Of a DNA stretch of 64,000 nucleotides, positions 55,948 to 64,000 are shown in pieces. The stretch spans positions 124,001 to 188,000 of the forward strand of contig JAUYOG010000019.1 of assembly GCA_030695945.1 (NCBI GenBank), written 5' to 3'. The position numbers and the translations under genes are program-made. Origin of the DNA: Ramlibacter sp. Its GTDB lineage: Bacteria > Pseudomonadota > Gammaproteobacteria > Burkholderiales > Burkholderiaceae_C. Every line of letters starts with the position of its first letter. Positions within the stretch are counted from its first letter, which is position 1. The notes under the pieces were generated by a model, which saw nothing but the letters and a program-made list of their open reading frames with translations, ran no database searches and was not told the DNA's origin.

Positions 55948-56065
55948 TCCCGACCCGCGCCAATCCGGCGCGAGAAGGTGCGGGTCGGCGACTGCCCTGC
56001 GATCCCTGCGCGATGGTTTTCCAGTCGACGCCGATTTCGTGAGGCGCCGAGCGGCGCGCGCAAAA

Positions 56066-56095
56066 AAAATCCACCGCCGAGGCGGTGGATTTTCG
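56066..56095. terminator. Bidirectional terminator between MFS and TonB-dependent receptor genes
   Basis: The stem AAAATCCACCGCC/GGCGGTGGATTTT has A and T runs on either side, between two convergent genes. Confidence 0.85.
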
Positions 56096-56136
56096 GGGGA
56101 TGGGCTGGCGGGCCGGGCCCGCCAGTCAAGTCCGGA

Positions 56137-59049
56137 TCAGAAGCGGTGCTTCACGCCCACGCGGTAGAAGCGGCCAATCGCGCCCGAGTAGTCGAGCGGG
56201 TTGTAGCCGATTGCACCGTACGTCTGCGGGTCGAACGGAGGCTTCTTGTCGAACAGGTTGGAGACCGTGCCGAACACTTCCGTCTTCTGGCCGAATTTCC
56301 ACGAGCCGAACAGGTCGAACGTCGTGAACGACTTGATCTTGCAACCATCGGGGATCTGCTGGCCGGAGGGCAGCGAGATGCCCTCGCTCCAGCATCCCGC
56401 GCTGGCTTCTTCCTTGTTGCTCATCGAGCCGCGGTAGTTCATGTTCGTGCCCACGCGCCACTGGCCCATGTCCCACGACAACGAGCCGCTGATGCGGTTG
56501 CGCGGCGTGCCCATGCAGTTGGTGATGTGGCAATCGCCATGTGTGCCGGCGTAGTCGAAAACGACACCGGTACCGTCGATCACGCGCTGCTTGATCAGGT
56601 GCGTCCAGGTCAGGCCGGCATTCAGGCGGCCATAACCACTGCCCAGATCCCAGCGATGCTTCATCTCGAGGTCGATACCCTGGGTCAGGCTTTCCGCGCT
56701 GTTCTGGAACACGACGCTGCCGTTCAGGATGCCGCCCGGATCCAGCGGCGTGACGCGGGTCGCGGGGTCACGGGTGATCCGGCCGGCGTCCACTGCTGCT
56801 TGCGGGTCCTCGATGACCGGCAGGCCCTTGCGCTTGATCTGCCAGGCGTCAACGGTCATGCTGGTCTTCGGCGTGAGGTCCCACACCACGCCCAAGGTCA
56901 GGCTCTGCGACTTCTCGTTTTCCAGGTTGGGGTTGCCGCGCTGGATGAACGTCGGCGCCACGCCGATACAGTTGGACGACGGGATCGCCGGGTCGGCCGC
57001 GCAACGGGCGGTGTCGTTGACCGTGGCACCGCCGAAAGCGGCCATGGAAGCAGCGCCGTTCTCGGTGAAGGACGGTGCGCGGAAGCCGGTCGCCGCCGTG
57101 CCGCGAATCGCCACCGTCGCCAGGGGACGCCACTTGGCGCTGAGCTTGCCGGTGACGGCTTCGCCCGCGTCCGAGTAGTTGTCGAAGCGCGCGGCTGCGG
57201 TCAATTCCAGTTGCTTGGTAACCGGGAAGGAACCTTCCGCGAACGTCGCCCAGATATTGCGGTCGCCGCCGTAGCTGGTGAGCGACAACCCGATGTAGTC
57301 GCCCAGGCCGCTGTACAGCGGCAGGTTGCTCTTCTCGTGGCGGTATTCGGCGCCGAAGGCCACCCCGATGGGGCCGCCTGCCAGCTTGCCGAATTCACGC
57401 GTGGCCTTGACATCCGCGCCGTAAGTGCGGGACACGCCGGTGCGCTCCTGGTCTTCGTAGACCGCCGCCATCACTTCGGGCGAATTCAGGCCCGCGTTCT
57501 CCGCGATGCGGTAGAACGTGCCGGCCGGCAGCGCCCTGTACTTCGCGCTGATGGCGCTGGCCGCCGCCACGTTGGCCGCGGTGGGGTTCATGAGCGCATA
57601 CAGCACGCGGTAGTTGATCCGCTTGAGGGCGGTGTCCGTCTGCTTCGCGTCCGAGTAGTGCACGCCGGTGTCGATGTCCCACGCGCCCAGCGTGCCCTTC
57701 ACGCCCAGCACGGTGCGCCACGTACGGCTTTCGGAGCCGACCTGGTTGCCGCCCACTTCCAGCGGCAGGTAAGCCAGGCGTGCGGCAGCGCTGTACGGGT
57801 TGTCCGGGTGCCCGGCTCCCAGCTGGCTGGCCGCGGTGTTGGACTGGACGTTGCCGTTAGGCATGAACAGGCCGCCGTTGAACTGCAGGAAGTTGTTCGT
57901 GACGAGCGACTCGGACTGGTAGTAGCCCACGTCGACGAAAGCTTCCCAATTGCCGCTGAGCTGCTTGGAGAAGCGGCCGAAGAAGTTCGACGTCTTGTGC
58001 TCGGGCTGGATCTGGCCAACCATCATCCAGGGGTCGATCAGGCATCCGCCGCCCGGATCGTTCTGGGGCAGGTTGGCCTTGGAGGCGCAGTAGGCCTGCG
58101 CGCCCGGGAAGGTCGCACCGCGGCTGAAATAGTTCAGCGTAGCGGGGTCGCGCACGTTGCCCACGATGGACGCGCGGGTGGAATTATTGATGCGCGTGCC
58201 GCCCGGGTAGGCGGTGAAAGGGTTCGTGCCTTCGCCGATGTGACGCGCCAGGTTGTTGCCGCCGCCGTACGGGTTGAAGCCGAAGCCATAAGCGGGGTTG
58301 CCGATGGCGGACACGCCCACCGTGCCGCGGCCAGCGCGGTCACGATAGTAGATGGGGTCCTTTTGGCCGGCTTCGAAGTTCAGCAGGAGGTTGTAGCCGT
58401 CCTTTTCCATGGTCCCGCGACCATGGGTGATCGCGACGCGAGGCTCCTTGCCGTCGCCCTCTTCGGCCATGCCGTAGGTGCCCTTGACGACCGTGCCCTC
58501 GAAGCTCCGCTTCAGGATGATGTTCACGACACCGGCCACGGCGTCCGAGCCGTAAATGGCGGAGGCGCCGTCCTTCAGGACTTCGACTCGCTCCACGGCT
58601 TCCAGGGGGATCTGGTTCAGGTCGACATACGAGCGCTGGGCATCGTCTGCCAGCACGGCGGAGGCCACACGGCGGCCATTGATCAGGACCAGGGTGGCAT
58701 TGGCGCCGAGGCCGCGCAGCGAGATGCCTGAGGACGTGGCGCCCGAGAAGCCGCGTCCGTAGGTGAACGGCACCGAACCCTGGCTGTCAGCCGTGAGGGT
58801 TTGCAGGTATTCCGCAACGGTGCCCTTGCCCGACTGCTCGATTTCCTGCTGCGTGATGACCTGAACCGGCGAGGCCGTCTCGGTATCCGATCGCCGGATG
58901 TTGGACCCGGTGATTTCAACGCGCTGCAATGAAGATGAAGCCTGGGCAAGGGTGTCTTGCGCAACCATCATCGACGCGGTGCCGCAGAACGCCGTGATTA
59001 AGGCGCGCGCGACAACCGTTTTTCTAAACCTCTTTGTACCGGTTTTCAT
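56137..59049 (-). CDS. TonB-dependent outer-membrane receptor
   Basis: 970 residues from the ATG at 59049; the frame extends to 59091 but no signal fits there. A signal peptide ends near DTLAQA. A VEITGSNIRR segment after it is typical of this receptor class. The plug domain has LRGLGANATLVLINGRR and DGASAIYGSDAVAGVVNI. The beta-barrel ends FYRVGVKHRF with the C-terminal Phe needed for assembly. The ligand is unknown. It lies just after the tonB terminator and downstream of the exbBD-tonB operon. Confidence 0.94.
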   Translation of the reverse strand: MKTGTKRFRKTVVARALITAFCGTASMMVAQDTLAQASSSLQRVEITGSNIRRSDTETASPVQVITQQEIEQSGKGTVAEYLQTLTADSQGSVPFTYGRGFSGATSSGISLRGLGANATLVLINGRRVASAVLADDAQRSYVDLNQIPLEAVERVEVLKDGASAIYGSDAVAGVVNIILKRSFEGTVVKGTYGMAEEGDGKEPRVAITHGRGTMEKDGYNLLLNFEAGQKDPIYYRDRAGRGTVGVSAIGNPAYGFGFNPYGGGNNLARHIGEGTNPFTAYPGGTRINNSTRASIVGNVRDPATLNYFSRGATFPGAQAYCASKANLPQNDPGGGCLIDPWMMVGQIQPEHKTSNFFGRFSKQLSGNWEAFVDVGYYQSESLVTNNFLQFNGGLFMPNGNVQSNTAASQLGAGHPDNPYSAAARLAYLPLEVGGNQVGSESRTWRTVLGVKGTLGAWDIDTGVHYSDAKQTDTALKRINYRVLYALMNPTAANVAAASAISAKYRALPAGTFYRIAENAGLNSPEVMAAVYEDQERTGVSRTYGADVKATREFGKLAGGPIGVAFGAEYRHEKSNLPLYSGLGDYIGLSLTSYGGDRNIWATFAEGSFPVTKQLELTAAARFDNYSDAGEAVTGKLSAKWRPLATVAIRGTAATGFRAPSFTENGAASMAAFGGATVNDTARCAADPAIPSSNCIGVAPTFIQRGNPNLENEKSQSLTLGVVWDLTPKTSMTVDAWQIKRKGLPVIEDPQAAVDAGRITRDPATRVTPLDPGGILNGSVVFQNSAESLTQGIDLEMKHRWDLGSGYGRLNAGLTWTHLIKQRVIDGTGVVFDYAGTHGDCHITNCMGTPRNRISGSLSWDMGQWRVGTNMNYRGSMSNKEEASAGCWSEGISLPSGQQIPDGCKIKSFTTFDLFGSWKFGQKTEVFGTVSNLFDKKPPFDPQTYGAIGYNPLDYSGAIGRFYRVGVKHRF

Positions 59050-59377
59050 GGGTTCTCCAGACTTGTTCCTGCGTAATTGAGCAAGGGCCACGGCCCTCCC
59101 TCGACTGGGACCGCGGCCCGGGTGCGAAAACTCCCCAGTACCAATCGGTCCAACCGAGGTTTTTACACAACTGACACTCTGGCGTCACCCGGCTATTACC
59201 CGTGTTTGGCCTGTTTGTTGCCCAAATACATCGGTGCAGGCAAGACATCACGCAATTGCATGATGACTGTGCGTACCGCAACGTGAAATGAGGGCGCCAC
59301 GCACCATGAAAAAGGGCGGGGCGCACCAACAATGCTGGTGCGCCCCGCCCTGTCGAAGCGGCAGTGAGCCGGCCCGC
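59050..59377. other. Non-coding stretch between tonB and receptor gene
   Basis: It holds the tonB terminator at 59310-59350 and the upstream region of the receptor gene. No gene is visible. Confidence 0.6.
59310..59350 (-). terminator. Strong terminator of the exbB-exbD-exbD-tonB operon
   Basis: A perfect 15-bp stem (GGGCGGGGCGCACCA) with a 7-base loop is followed on the minus strand by TTTTT, 28 bases past the tonB stop. Confidence 0.9.
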
Positions 59378-60034
59378 TTATTCGATCTTGAAGTCGAATT
59401 CCTGGGTGGCGATGATGTCGCCGGAGCCGGAGACGCATCGGTACTGCATCATGGCGCCACGCACTGCGTTGTGGAACACCCGGGGGCCGGACAGGATCGT
59501 GACCTCGCGCACAGCGCCGTCACGGATAAGCGCCTGCGCCTTCACAACGCCCGTGGTCCCTTCCCTGACGGCCTGGCGGGGCATCTCGGGCTTGACCTGC
59601 GTCGGGCACGCCACGCCCATCTCCTGGCGCCCTGCCGGGGCGGCGGGCGGGGCGGGCGCCGGCGGCGGCGCGATCACGGCCGGCGCGGTCGGGGGCGTCT
59701 GCACCGACTGGATCGAAGGCGCCGACGTCGTTGCCGGTGGCGTCACCTCAGGCGGCGGAACGTAAGGCGGCGGCGGGGCCTCCACCTTGGTCACCTTGGG
59801 CTCGGGCGGCTTGATTTCCTTGGGCGGCGGCGGCGGCGGCGGCGGGATGATCACCTCCTGGATCACGGCGGCCTCCAGGGGTTTCTTGATGATTTCCAGC
59901 CCCCTGCGCGCGGTGCCGGAGATCAGCGCCCAGGCCACGACGACGTGAACCACGACCACCACCACCCATCCGATGGTGCGACGGGTCGGGTCCGCGCCGG
60001 TGTACCGGCGTCTATGCATGGTGGTTGCGCTCAT
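59378..60034 (-). CDS. tonB: TonB energy-transducer protein
   Basis: 218 residues. One N-terminal membrane helix is at about residues 20-40 (IGWVVVVVVHVVVAWALI). A long Pro-rich periplasmic spacer follows, with nine prolines in a row near residue 64. The C-terminal domain holds a TGVVKAQALIRDG core. It carries energy from the ExbBD proton channel to outer-membrane receptors. Its start overlaps the exbD stop by 4 bases. Confidence 0.93.
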   Translation of the reverse strand: MSATTMHRRRYTGADPTRRTIGWVVVVVVHVVVAWALISGTARRGLEIIKKPLEAAVIQEVIIPPPPPPPPKEIKPPEPKVTKVEAPPPPYVPPPEVTPPATTSAPSIQSVQTPPTAPAVIAPPPAPAPPAAPAGRQEMGVACPTQVKPEMPRQAVREGTTGVVKAQALIRDGAVREVTILSGPRVFHNAVRGAMMQYRCVSGSGDIIATQEFDFKIE

Positions 60035-60459
60035 TTGACGAACTGCTCATGGCCGATGACGGCCATCTTGGAGAGCCCCTTGCGTTTGGACGTGGACAGC
60101 ACGTTCGCGAACACCGCGTAGCTGCAGTCCTTGTTGGGGCGGATGTGCACTTCGGGCTGCGGGGTGAGCATCGCGAGCTGTGTCATCTTCTCGTCGAGCT
60201 CGGCCGCCGACACGGGCAGTCCCTGCCAGTAGACGGTGCTCTTCTCGTCGATGTCGATCTGCACCTTTTCAGGCTTGATCAGGTCGCTCGGGGGAGTGCC
60301 CACGGGCATCTCCAGATTGACCGCGTGCAGCTGGATCGGGATGGTGATGATGAGCATCACGAGGAGCACCAGCATCACGTCGATGAGCGGCGTGGTGTTG
60401 ATGTCCATCATGACGTCCGGGTCGCCGCCTTTGCCGAAGCGCCGGGATTTGAGGCCCAT
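60031..60459 (-). CDS. exbD: Biopolymer transport protein ExbD, copy 1
   Basis: 142 residues. A single N-terminal helix carries the channel Asp in the INTTPLIDVMLVLLV motif, and a periplasmic domain follows. It overlaps tonB by 4 bases. It is a partner of ExbB in the proton channel. Confidence 0.93.
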   Translation of the reverse strand: MGLKSRRFGKGGDPDVMMDINTTPLIDVMLVLLVMLIITIPIQLHAVNLEMPVGTPPSDLIKPEKVQIDIDEKSTVYWQGLPVSAAELDEKMTQLAMLTPQPEVHIRPNKDCSYAVFANVLSTSKRKGLSKMAVIGHEQFVK

Positions 60460-60500
60460 ATGCGTCTTCCTTGTCTTTTTCGAGTCGCCCTCTCGGGGCG

Positions 60501-60929
60501 TCAGCCGCCCAGGGGCGGGGGTTCGGTGATGAAGGCCACCTTGGTGATGCCGGCGCGCTGGCAGGCCAGCAGGATCTTGCCGACGCCTTCGTAGCGCGAG
60601 GTGAGGTCGCCGCGGACCTGCACTTCGGGCTGCGGGTCCTTCTTGGACACTTCCTTCAGCCTCGCGACGAGCGCGTCCGTGCTGGGCATCCTGGCGTCGT
60701 ACCAGAAGATGTTGCCGGCCGGATCCACCGAAATGATGACGTTCTCGGGCTTCGTTTCACGCACCTCGACGCGTTCCTTGGGCAAGGACACGGGGATCGA
60801 GGTGGTCACAACCGGGATGGTGATCAGGAAGATGATCAGCAGCACCAGCATCACGTCCACGAGGGGCGTGGTATTGATTGCGGAGATGACTTCGTCATCT
60901 CCGGCCGCAGGGCCGACACCCATTGCCAT
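60501..60929 (-). CDS. exbD: Biopolymer transport protein ExbD, copy 2
   Basis: 142 residues, paralogous to the neighbour at 60031. It shows INTTPLVDVMLVLLI with the same channel Asp. The soluble part differs and carries a GVGKILLACQRAGI segment. Two tandem ExbD proteins of different sequence next to one ExbB are known in Burkholderiales and Xanthomonads. They may form a mixed channel. Confidence 0.93.
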   Translation of the reverse strand: MAMGVGPAAGDDEVISAINTTPLVDVMLVLLIIFLITIPVVTTSIPVSLPKERVEVRETKPENVIISVDPAGNIFWYDARMPSTDALVARLKEVSKKDPQPEVQVRGDLTSRYEGVGKILLACQRAGITKVAFITEPPPLGG

Positions 60930-60963
60930 GGCGAGCTCCTGGAGTGGGGAAAGCCGGGGCCGC

Positions 60964-61830
60964 TTACGCGGCTTTCCCGGCCGAGCCCACGATCACGGCG
61001 TTGAGTTCCTCGCTGAACTCGCGCACCTCGTCCATCACCGCCTTGTTGCGGCGGGCCAGCCAGTTGTAGCCGAGCACCGCGGGGATCGCGACCGCCAGGC
61101 CGATGGCCGTCATGATCAGGGCCTCGCCCACCGGGCCGGCCACCTTGTCGATGGAAGCCTGGCCGGAAATGCCGATGGCCGTCAGGGCGTGGTAGATGCC
61201 CCACACCGTGCCGAACAGGCCGACGAAGGGGGAGGTGGAACCGACGGTCGCCAGGAAGGCCAGGCCGCCTTGCGTCGTTGCATGGACCCGGTCCACGGCG
61301 CTGGTGATGCTCATGGGGATCCACTCGTTCATCGGGATGTGGCTCTTGAGGCCGCCATGGTCCGAGGTGGCCTGCACGCCGGCTTCGGCGATGAAGCGGT
61401 AGGCGCTGTTCTTTTCCAGCGCGCCGGCGCCGGCGCTGACCGACGGCGCGGCCCAGAACTGCTTGTCCACCGTGGCGGCATGACGGTTCATCTTGGACTG
61501 CTCCAGCAGCTTGACGATCATGATGTACCAGCTGCCCACGCTCATGATGGCCAGCAGGATGAGCACGAAGCGCGCGATGGCGTCGGAGCCCTTCCACAGC
61601 GCTTCGAGGCCGTAGGGGTTGTCGACGGTGTCGCCGTTCTTCTTGGCGGACGCGGGAGCCGCCGGGACTGCCGCGGCAGTCGACGGCGCGGGCGCAGCGG
61701 CCGCGGCGGCCGATGCCTCGGGTGCGGGGGCCGGAGCCTGAGCCGCGGCCGGCGTGCCGGCTAGGGAGAATGCGAGCAGCAGAAAGGAAGCTGCGAATGC
61801 ACGTAGTGGGGCCAGGGATAAGGTCCGCAA
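60964..61830 (-). CDS. exbB: MotA/TolQ/ExbB proton channel protein
   Basis: 288 residues from a TTG at 61830, chosen because AGGA lies 6 bases upstream and a signal peptide (RAFAASFLLLAFSLAG) follows. The frame is open to 62070 without such features. After an Ala/Pro-rich periplasmic linker come three membrane helices with the VGSTSPFVGLFGTVWGI and GLAVAIPAV motifs. It drives TonB. It heads the operon exbB-exbD-exbD-tonB. Confidence 0.92.
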   Translation of the reverse strand: MRTLSLAPLRAFAASFLLLAFSLAGTPAAAQAPAPAPEASAAAAAAPAPSTAAAVPAAPASAKKNGDTVDNPYGLEALWKGSDAIARFVLILLAIMSVGSWYIMIVKLLEQSKMNRHAATVDKQFWAAPSVSAGAGALEKNSAYRFIAEAGVQATSDHGGLKSHIPMNEWIPMSITSAVDRVHATTQGGLAFLATVGSTSPFVGLFGTVWGIYHALTAIGISGQASIDKVAGPVGEALIMTAIGLAVAIPAVLGYNWLARRNKAVMDEVREFSEELNAVIVGSAGKAA

Positions 61831-62073
61831 GATAAGTCCTTTGTGGGTTTGTGATGCCAAAAGGCTCTGGGCGCTTGCTGCCCGGTAGGGCACTTGACGC
61901 CTCAAGCTTTGCCAAGCCCACGAGTATAGGGTGGGCGGGGACCGTTCCGAAAGGTGGCCACTCCAACCGGTTTGATGGTTTTCCCGGAGTTCCTGCCACC
62001 GGTCGAAGGTGCCGAAGAAGCCCGTGTGCCACTGTTTTTCCGCCCAGCCCGCGGGGCCCGCCCGCGGCAACGC

Positions 62074-62079
62074 TATAAT
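62074..62079 (+). promoter_or_regulatory. Probable -10 box of tRNA-Thr
   Basis: TATAAT lies 18 bases before the tRNA-Thr gene, where a -10 hexamer of a short-leader stable RNA should be. The -35 position is GC-rich and unclear. Confidence 0.45.
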
Positions 62080-62097
62080 CGCAGGCTACGCAAAAAT

Positions 62098-62173
62098 GCC
62101 GGTGTAGCTCAGTCGGTAGAGCAGCTCATTCGTAATGAGAAGGTCGGGTGTTCGATTCATCTCTCCGGCACCA
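62098..62173 (+). tRNA. tRNA-Thr (CGT)
   Basis: 76 bases with encoded CCA. The anticodon stem CTCAT/ATGAG with loop TCGTA at its centre gives CGT. The acceptor stem has one T-T mismatch, and the T-stem has G-U pairs. Confidence 0.93.
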
Positions 62174-62184
62174 ATCCAAAAGGC

Positions 62185-62221
62185 AAGGCCGCTAGCAAAA
62201 TGCTAGCGGCCTTTGTTTTTT
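62185..62221 (+). terminator. Rho-independent terminator of tRNA-Thr
   Basis: The stem AAGGCCGCTAGCA/TGCTAGCGGCCTT with an AAA loop is followed by TGTTTTTT, 12 bases after the tRNA. Confidence 0.88.
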
Positions 62222-62813
62222 GGGGCCATGTAGCCTCCATGTAGCGCATTTTTGGTCGAGCGGCCGCCGTGGAAGTGCCGAAACCCGTCGGAAGAGCTCG
62301 GCGCTGTGCCGGGCCATGGCGCTATGGGTGATGCGGCTCGCAGGATTCGAACCGACAACCCTCTTTTCGTAGCCTGGCGAAAGTCAACCAGGGGTCAGCG
62401 CCCACCTTCGCTGCGGGCCCCGTCAAATCGCGCGATCCTCACCAAAGTGACGACTTACCGACTCTCCAGATGAGTTCCGATAATGGGAGTTATCACAATA
62501 GCGTGAAGTTCTGAGGGGGCCCCTGACTTGGTGGGGATGGACGAGGATTGGCTCCATGGGCGACGAAGGTAAGGATGCACCTACCGCAAGGTAACGCTGC
62601 CGTTTGGACCGGGCTGAAGCCTATCGGCGCGGAACAGTCCGCAATGATCCTTCTCCACCGGGCGGCTGCGCCGCACAGATACCTCTTGCATGTAAGTCGC
62701 GAACTTACCTTCTATGCGCTGACTTGTCCGCACCGTCACTTTGCTGCGCCAACACCGCCGAACTGGTACCTCTATGTGCCGAACCAGACCACACCCAAAC
62801 ATGCACCGGGCGG
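62222..62813. other. Gene-poor stretch between tRNA-Thr and the IS3 element
   Basis: No convincing gene is seen. It holds a partly tRNA-like T-arm sequence at about 62338-62375 and a CATGTAGC direct repeat at about 62227-62244. The region may be the remnant of something integrated at tRNA-Thr. Confidence 0.4.
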
Positions 62814-63083
62814 TCACTGAAACCTGCTGGTATGCAGCCCTTGGCGCGCCACCGAAGGCTCTCTAAGCCTGGTCTCTGGCGGAAAAACGAGCGTCGAGAT
62901 TCCGGGATCGCGCAGCAAATCGGCTCGGCGCCGGCCGCGCTGTTTCACCCATACAAACCAGCCTCGGGCAATAGCAATCGCCAGTAGCGTTCCCAGGGCG
63001 CCCACGGCGCCAGAAAACGCATAGGCTGCCCATGCTAGCGCTGCGACCACGGCCAGTAAGACTTTTCTGTGATGCCTGTCCAT
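62814..63083 (-). CDS. Possible small membrane protein of unknown function
   Basis: 89 residues from the ATG at 63083 (MDRHHRK). One long hydrophobic stretch covers residues about 8-43 (LLAVVAALAWAAYAFSG, then LGTLLAIAIARGWFVWV), which could be two helices. It lies in the same frame as the IS3 transposase ORF that reads into it from the right. Its independent expression is uncertain. Confidence 0.35.
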   Translation of the reverse strand: MDRHHRKVLLAVVAALAWAAYAFSGAVGALGTLLAIAIARGWFVWVKQRGRRRADLLRDPGISTLVFPPETRLREPSVARQGLHTSRFQ

Positions 63084-64000
63084 GGCGGCAAGGTTACGGG
63101 AATGCACAAAGTCCCCCTCATAGGGGATTTGTGGTTGGCGGGGGAGTGGTCCCTCTGGTAGCAACGTTACTTCTGCTCCGCCGCCCTGCTCTAATGTTGA
63201 TCTGAACCACCCCGGGTTTCGTGGAGGCTGTTTAGTGTGAGTCAGACCTGTATGGTCTGCTGAATTCGGCTTGGATTCTCCTTTCTTCAAGCTCCCCGCA
63301 GGGGCCGCCGGAGGCCCTCCCGGTCGGGCCATGTACTCTTGGTTCGTTCCACGTTGTTGTTCGCGCCAGTAGTTTGCCTCGGCTTCGGCCGGCGGGATGT
63401 AGCCAATGGGCTCGAGCAATCGATGGTGGTTGAACCACGAAATCCATTCGAGCGTTGCCAGTTCGACGGCCTCGCGCGTCTTCCAAGGCGCCCGGCGATG
63501 GATCAGTTCGGCTTTGTACAGACCGTTGATCGTCTCGGCCAGCGCGTTGTCGTAGCTGTCTCCTTTGCTGCCCACTGAAGGCTCGATGCCGGCTTCGCCC
63601 AAGCGTTCGCTGTACCGGACGGACACGTATTGCGAACCGCGATCCGAATGATGAACGAGGCTGCGGTCCCTGTCAGGTTGGCGGTCGTAAAGAGCTTGCT
63701 CCAAGGCATCGAGCACGAAGTCCGTATTCATCGAACTGCTCACGCACCAACCCACGATGCGCTTGGCAAACACGTCAATGACGAAGGCCACGTAAAGCCA
63801 GCCTTGCCAGGTTGAGACGTACGTGAAGTCTGAGACCCACAGCTGGTTCGGGCGCTCTGCACGGAACTGCCGATTGACCCTATCCAACGGGCACGTTGCT
63901 CGGCTGTCGCTGACCGTCGTTCGCACCACTTTGCCTCGCATCACACCGCGTAGACCCTGCCGACGCATCAAGCGCTCGACGGTGCAACGGGCCACCGGCA
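62814..64000 (-). CDS. IS3-family transposase OrfB (rve integrase core), partial at right edge, with read-through C-terminus
   Basis: The gene enters from beyond the window. The catalytic acids are in WVSDFTYV (first Asp), VHHSDRGSQY (second Asp) and SYDNALAETING (Glu). The normal end of such a protein is near PPAEAEANY; here no stop follows, and the frame runs on about 150 codons, through the element's terminal repeat and into flanking DNA, to a TGA at 62814. Either the element has lost its stop codon or the extension is an accident of this copy. Confidence 0.85.
   Translation of the reverse strand, partial: PVARCTVERLMRRQGLRGVMRGKVVRTTVSDSRATCPLDRVNRQFRAERPNQLWVSDFTYVSTWQGWLYVAFVIDVFAKRIVGWCVSSSMNTDFVLDALEQALYDRQPDRDRSLVHHSDRGSQYVSVRYSERLGEAGIEPSVGSKGDSYDNALAETINGLYKAELIHRRAPWKTREAVELATLEWISWFNHHRLLEPIGYIPPAEAEANYWREQQRGTNQEYMARPGGPPAAPAGSLKKGESKPNSADHTGLTHTKQPPRNPGWFRSTLEQGGGAEVTLLPEGPLPRQPQIPYEGDFVHSRNLAAMDRHHRKVLLAVVAALAWAAYAFSGAVGALGTLLAIAIARGWFVWVKQRGRRRADLLRDPGISTLVFPPETRLREPSVARQGLHTSRFQ
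63203..63226. repeat. Probable terminal inverted repeat of the IS3-family element
   Basis: The sequence TGAACCACCCCGGGTTTCGTGG marks the edge of an IS3-type element whose other end lies beyond the window. The exact first base cannot be fixed with one end. Confidence 0.5.
63203..64000 (-). mobile_element. IS3-family insertion sequence, partial
   Basis: It contains the IS3-type DDE transposase gene and one terminal repeat. The other end and orfA lie past the window's right edge. Confidence 0.85.

Noticed and set aside
62338-62390. Possible tRNA gene on the minus strand
   Set aside because: Only a T-arm-like stretch is present; the stem has mismatches, and no acceptor or anticodon arms fit.

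Overview
The window is high-GC DNA from a Betaproteobacterium of the order Burkholderiales, most likely family Comamonadaceae (Ramlibacter/Variovorax-like). The assignment rests on the folC-dedD-cvpA-purF gene order, the YajQ and PpnP homologues, and short palindromic repeats of a kind I associate with that family. I inferred it from content and could not test it against a database.

Layout. 1-4118: core genes (a MetE-like methyltransferase cut by the window edge, a Tim44-domain protein, a large beta-rich secreted-type protein, and the glycosylase Tag). About 4200-12176: a genomic island of about 8 kb next to a tRNA-Asp gene. It holds a P4-type integrase with a one-base frameshift, a tightly coupled set of small genes including an AlpA-like regulator, and a large single-chain restriction-modification enzyme. 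12177-14200: tRNA-Ala, tRNA-Glu and tRNA-Asp downstream of gltX. 14200-18333: folC-dedD-cvpA-purF. 18367-28851: mixed housekeeping genes (ppnP-argG, two SPW proteins, murB, yajQ, a retropepsin-like protease, an MFS carrier, plsY, ybaK, an aldo/keto reductase). 28971-40565: a dihaem cytochrome lipoprotein, an Fpg/Nei glycosylase, an acyl-CoA synthetase, hydrolases, prfB with its programmed frameshift, pepN and a probable PPi-dependent phosphofructokinase.

40575-55947 is a peptide-uptake locus. Two complete oligopeptide ABC transporters are arranged divergently, with two adjacent substrate-binding proteins on the plus side. A secreted subtilisin-like protease and a hydrolase follow the minus-strand transporter genes. 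This suggests that extracellular proteins are cut and the peptides imported. 56137-61830 is a TonB module: exbB, two exbD genes and tonB in one operon, then a 970-residue TonB-dependent receptor. The right end has tRNA-Thr, a gene-poor stretch and part of an IS3-family element.

I see no CRISPR array and no rRNA. The least explained parts are the island's small-gene operon and repetitive non-coding stretch, the T1SS-like protein at 2033-3274, and the combined protease and double peptide transporter locus.
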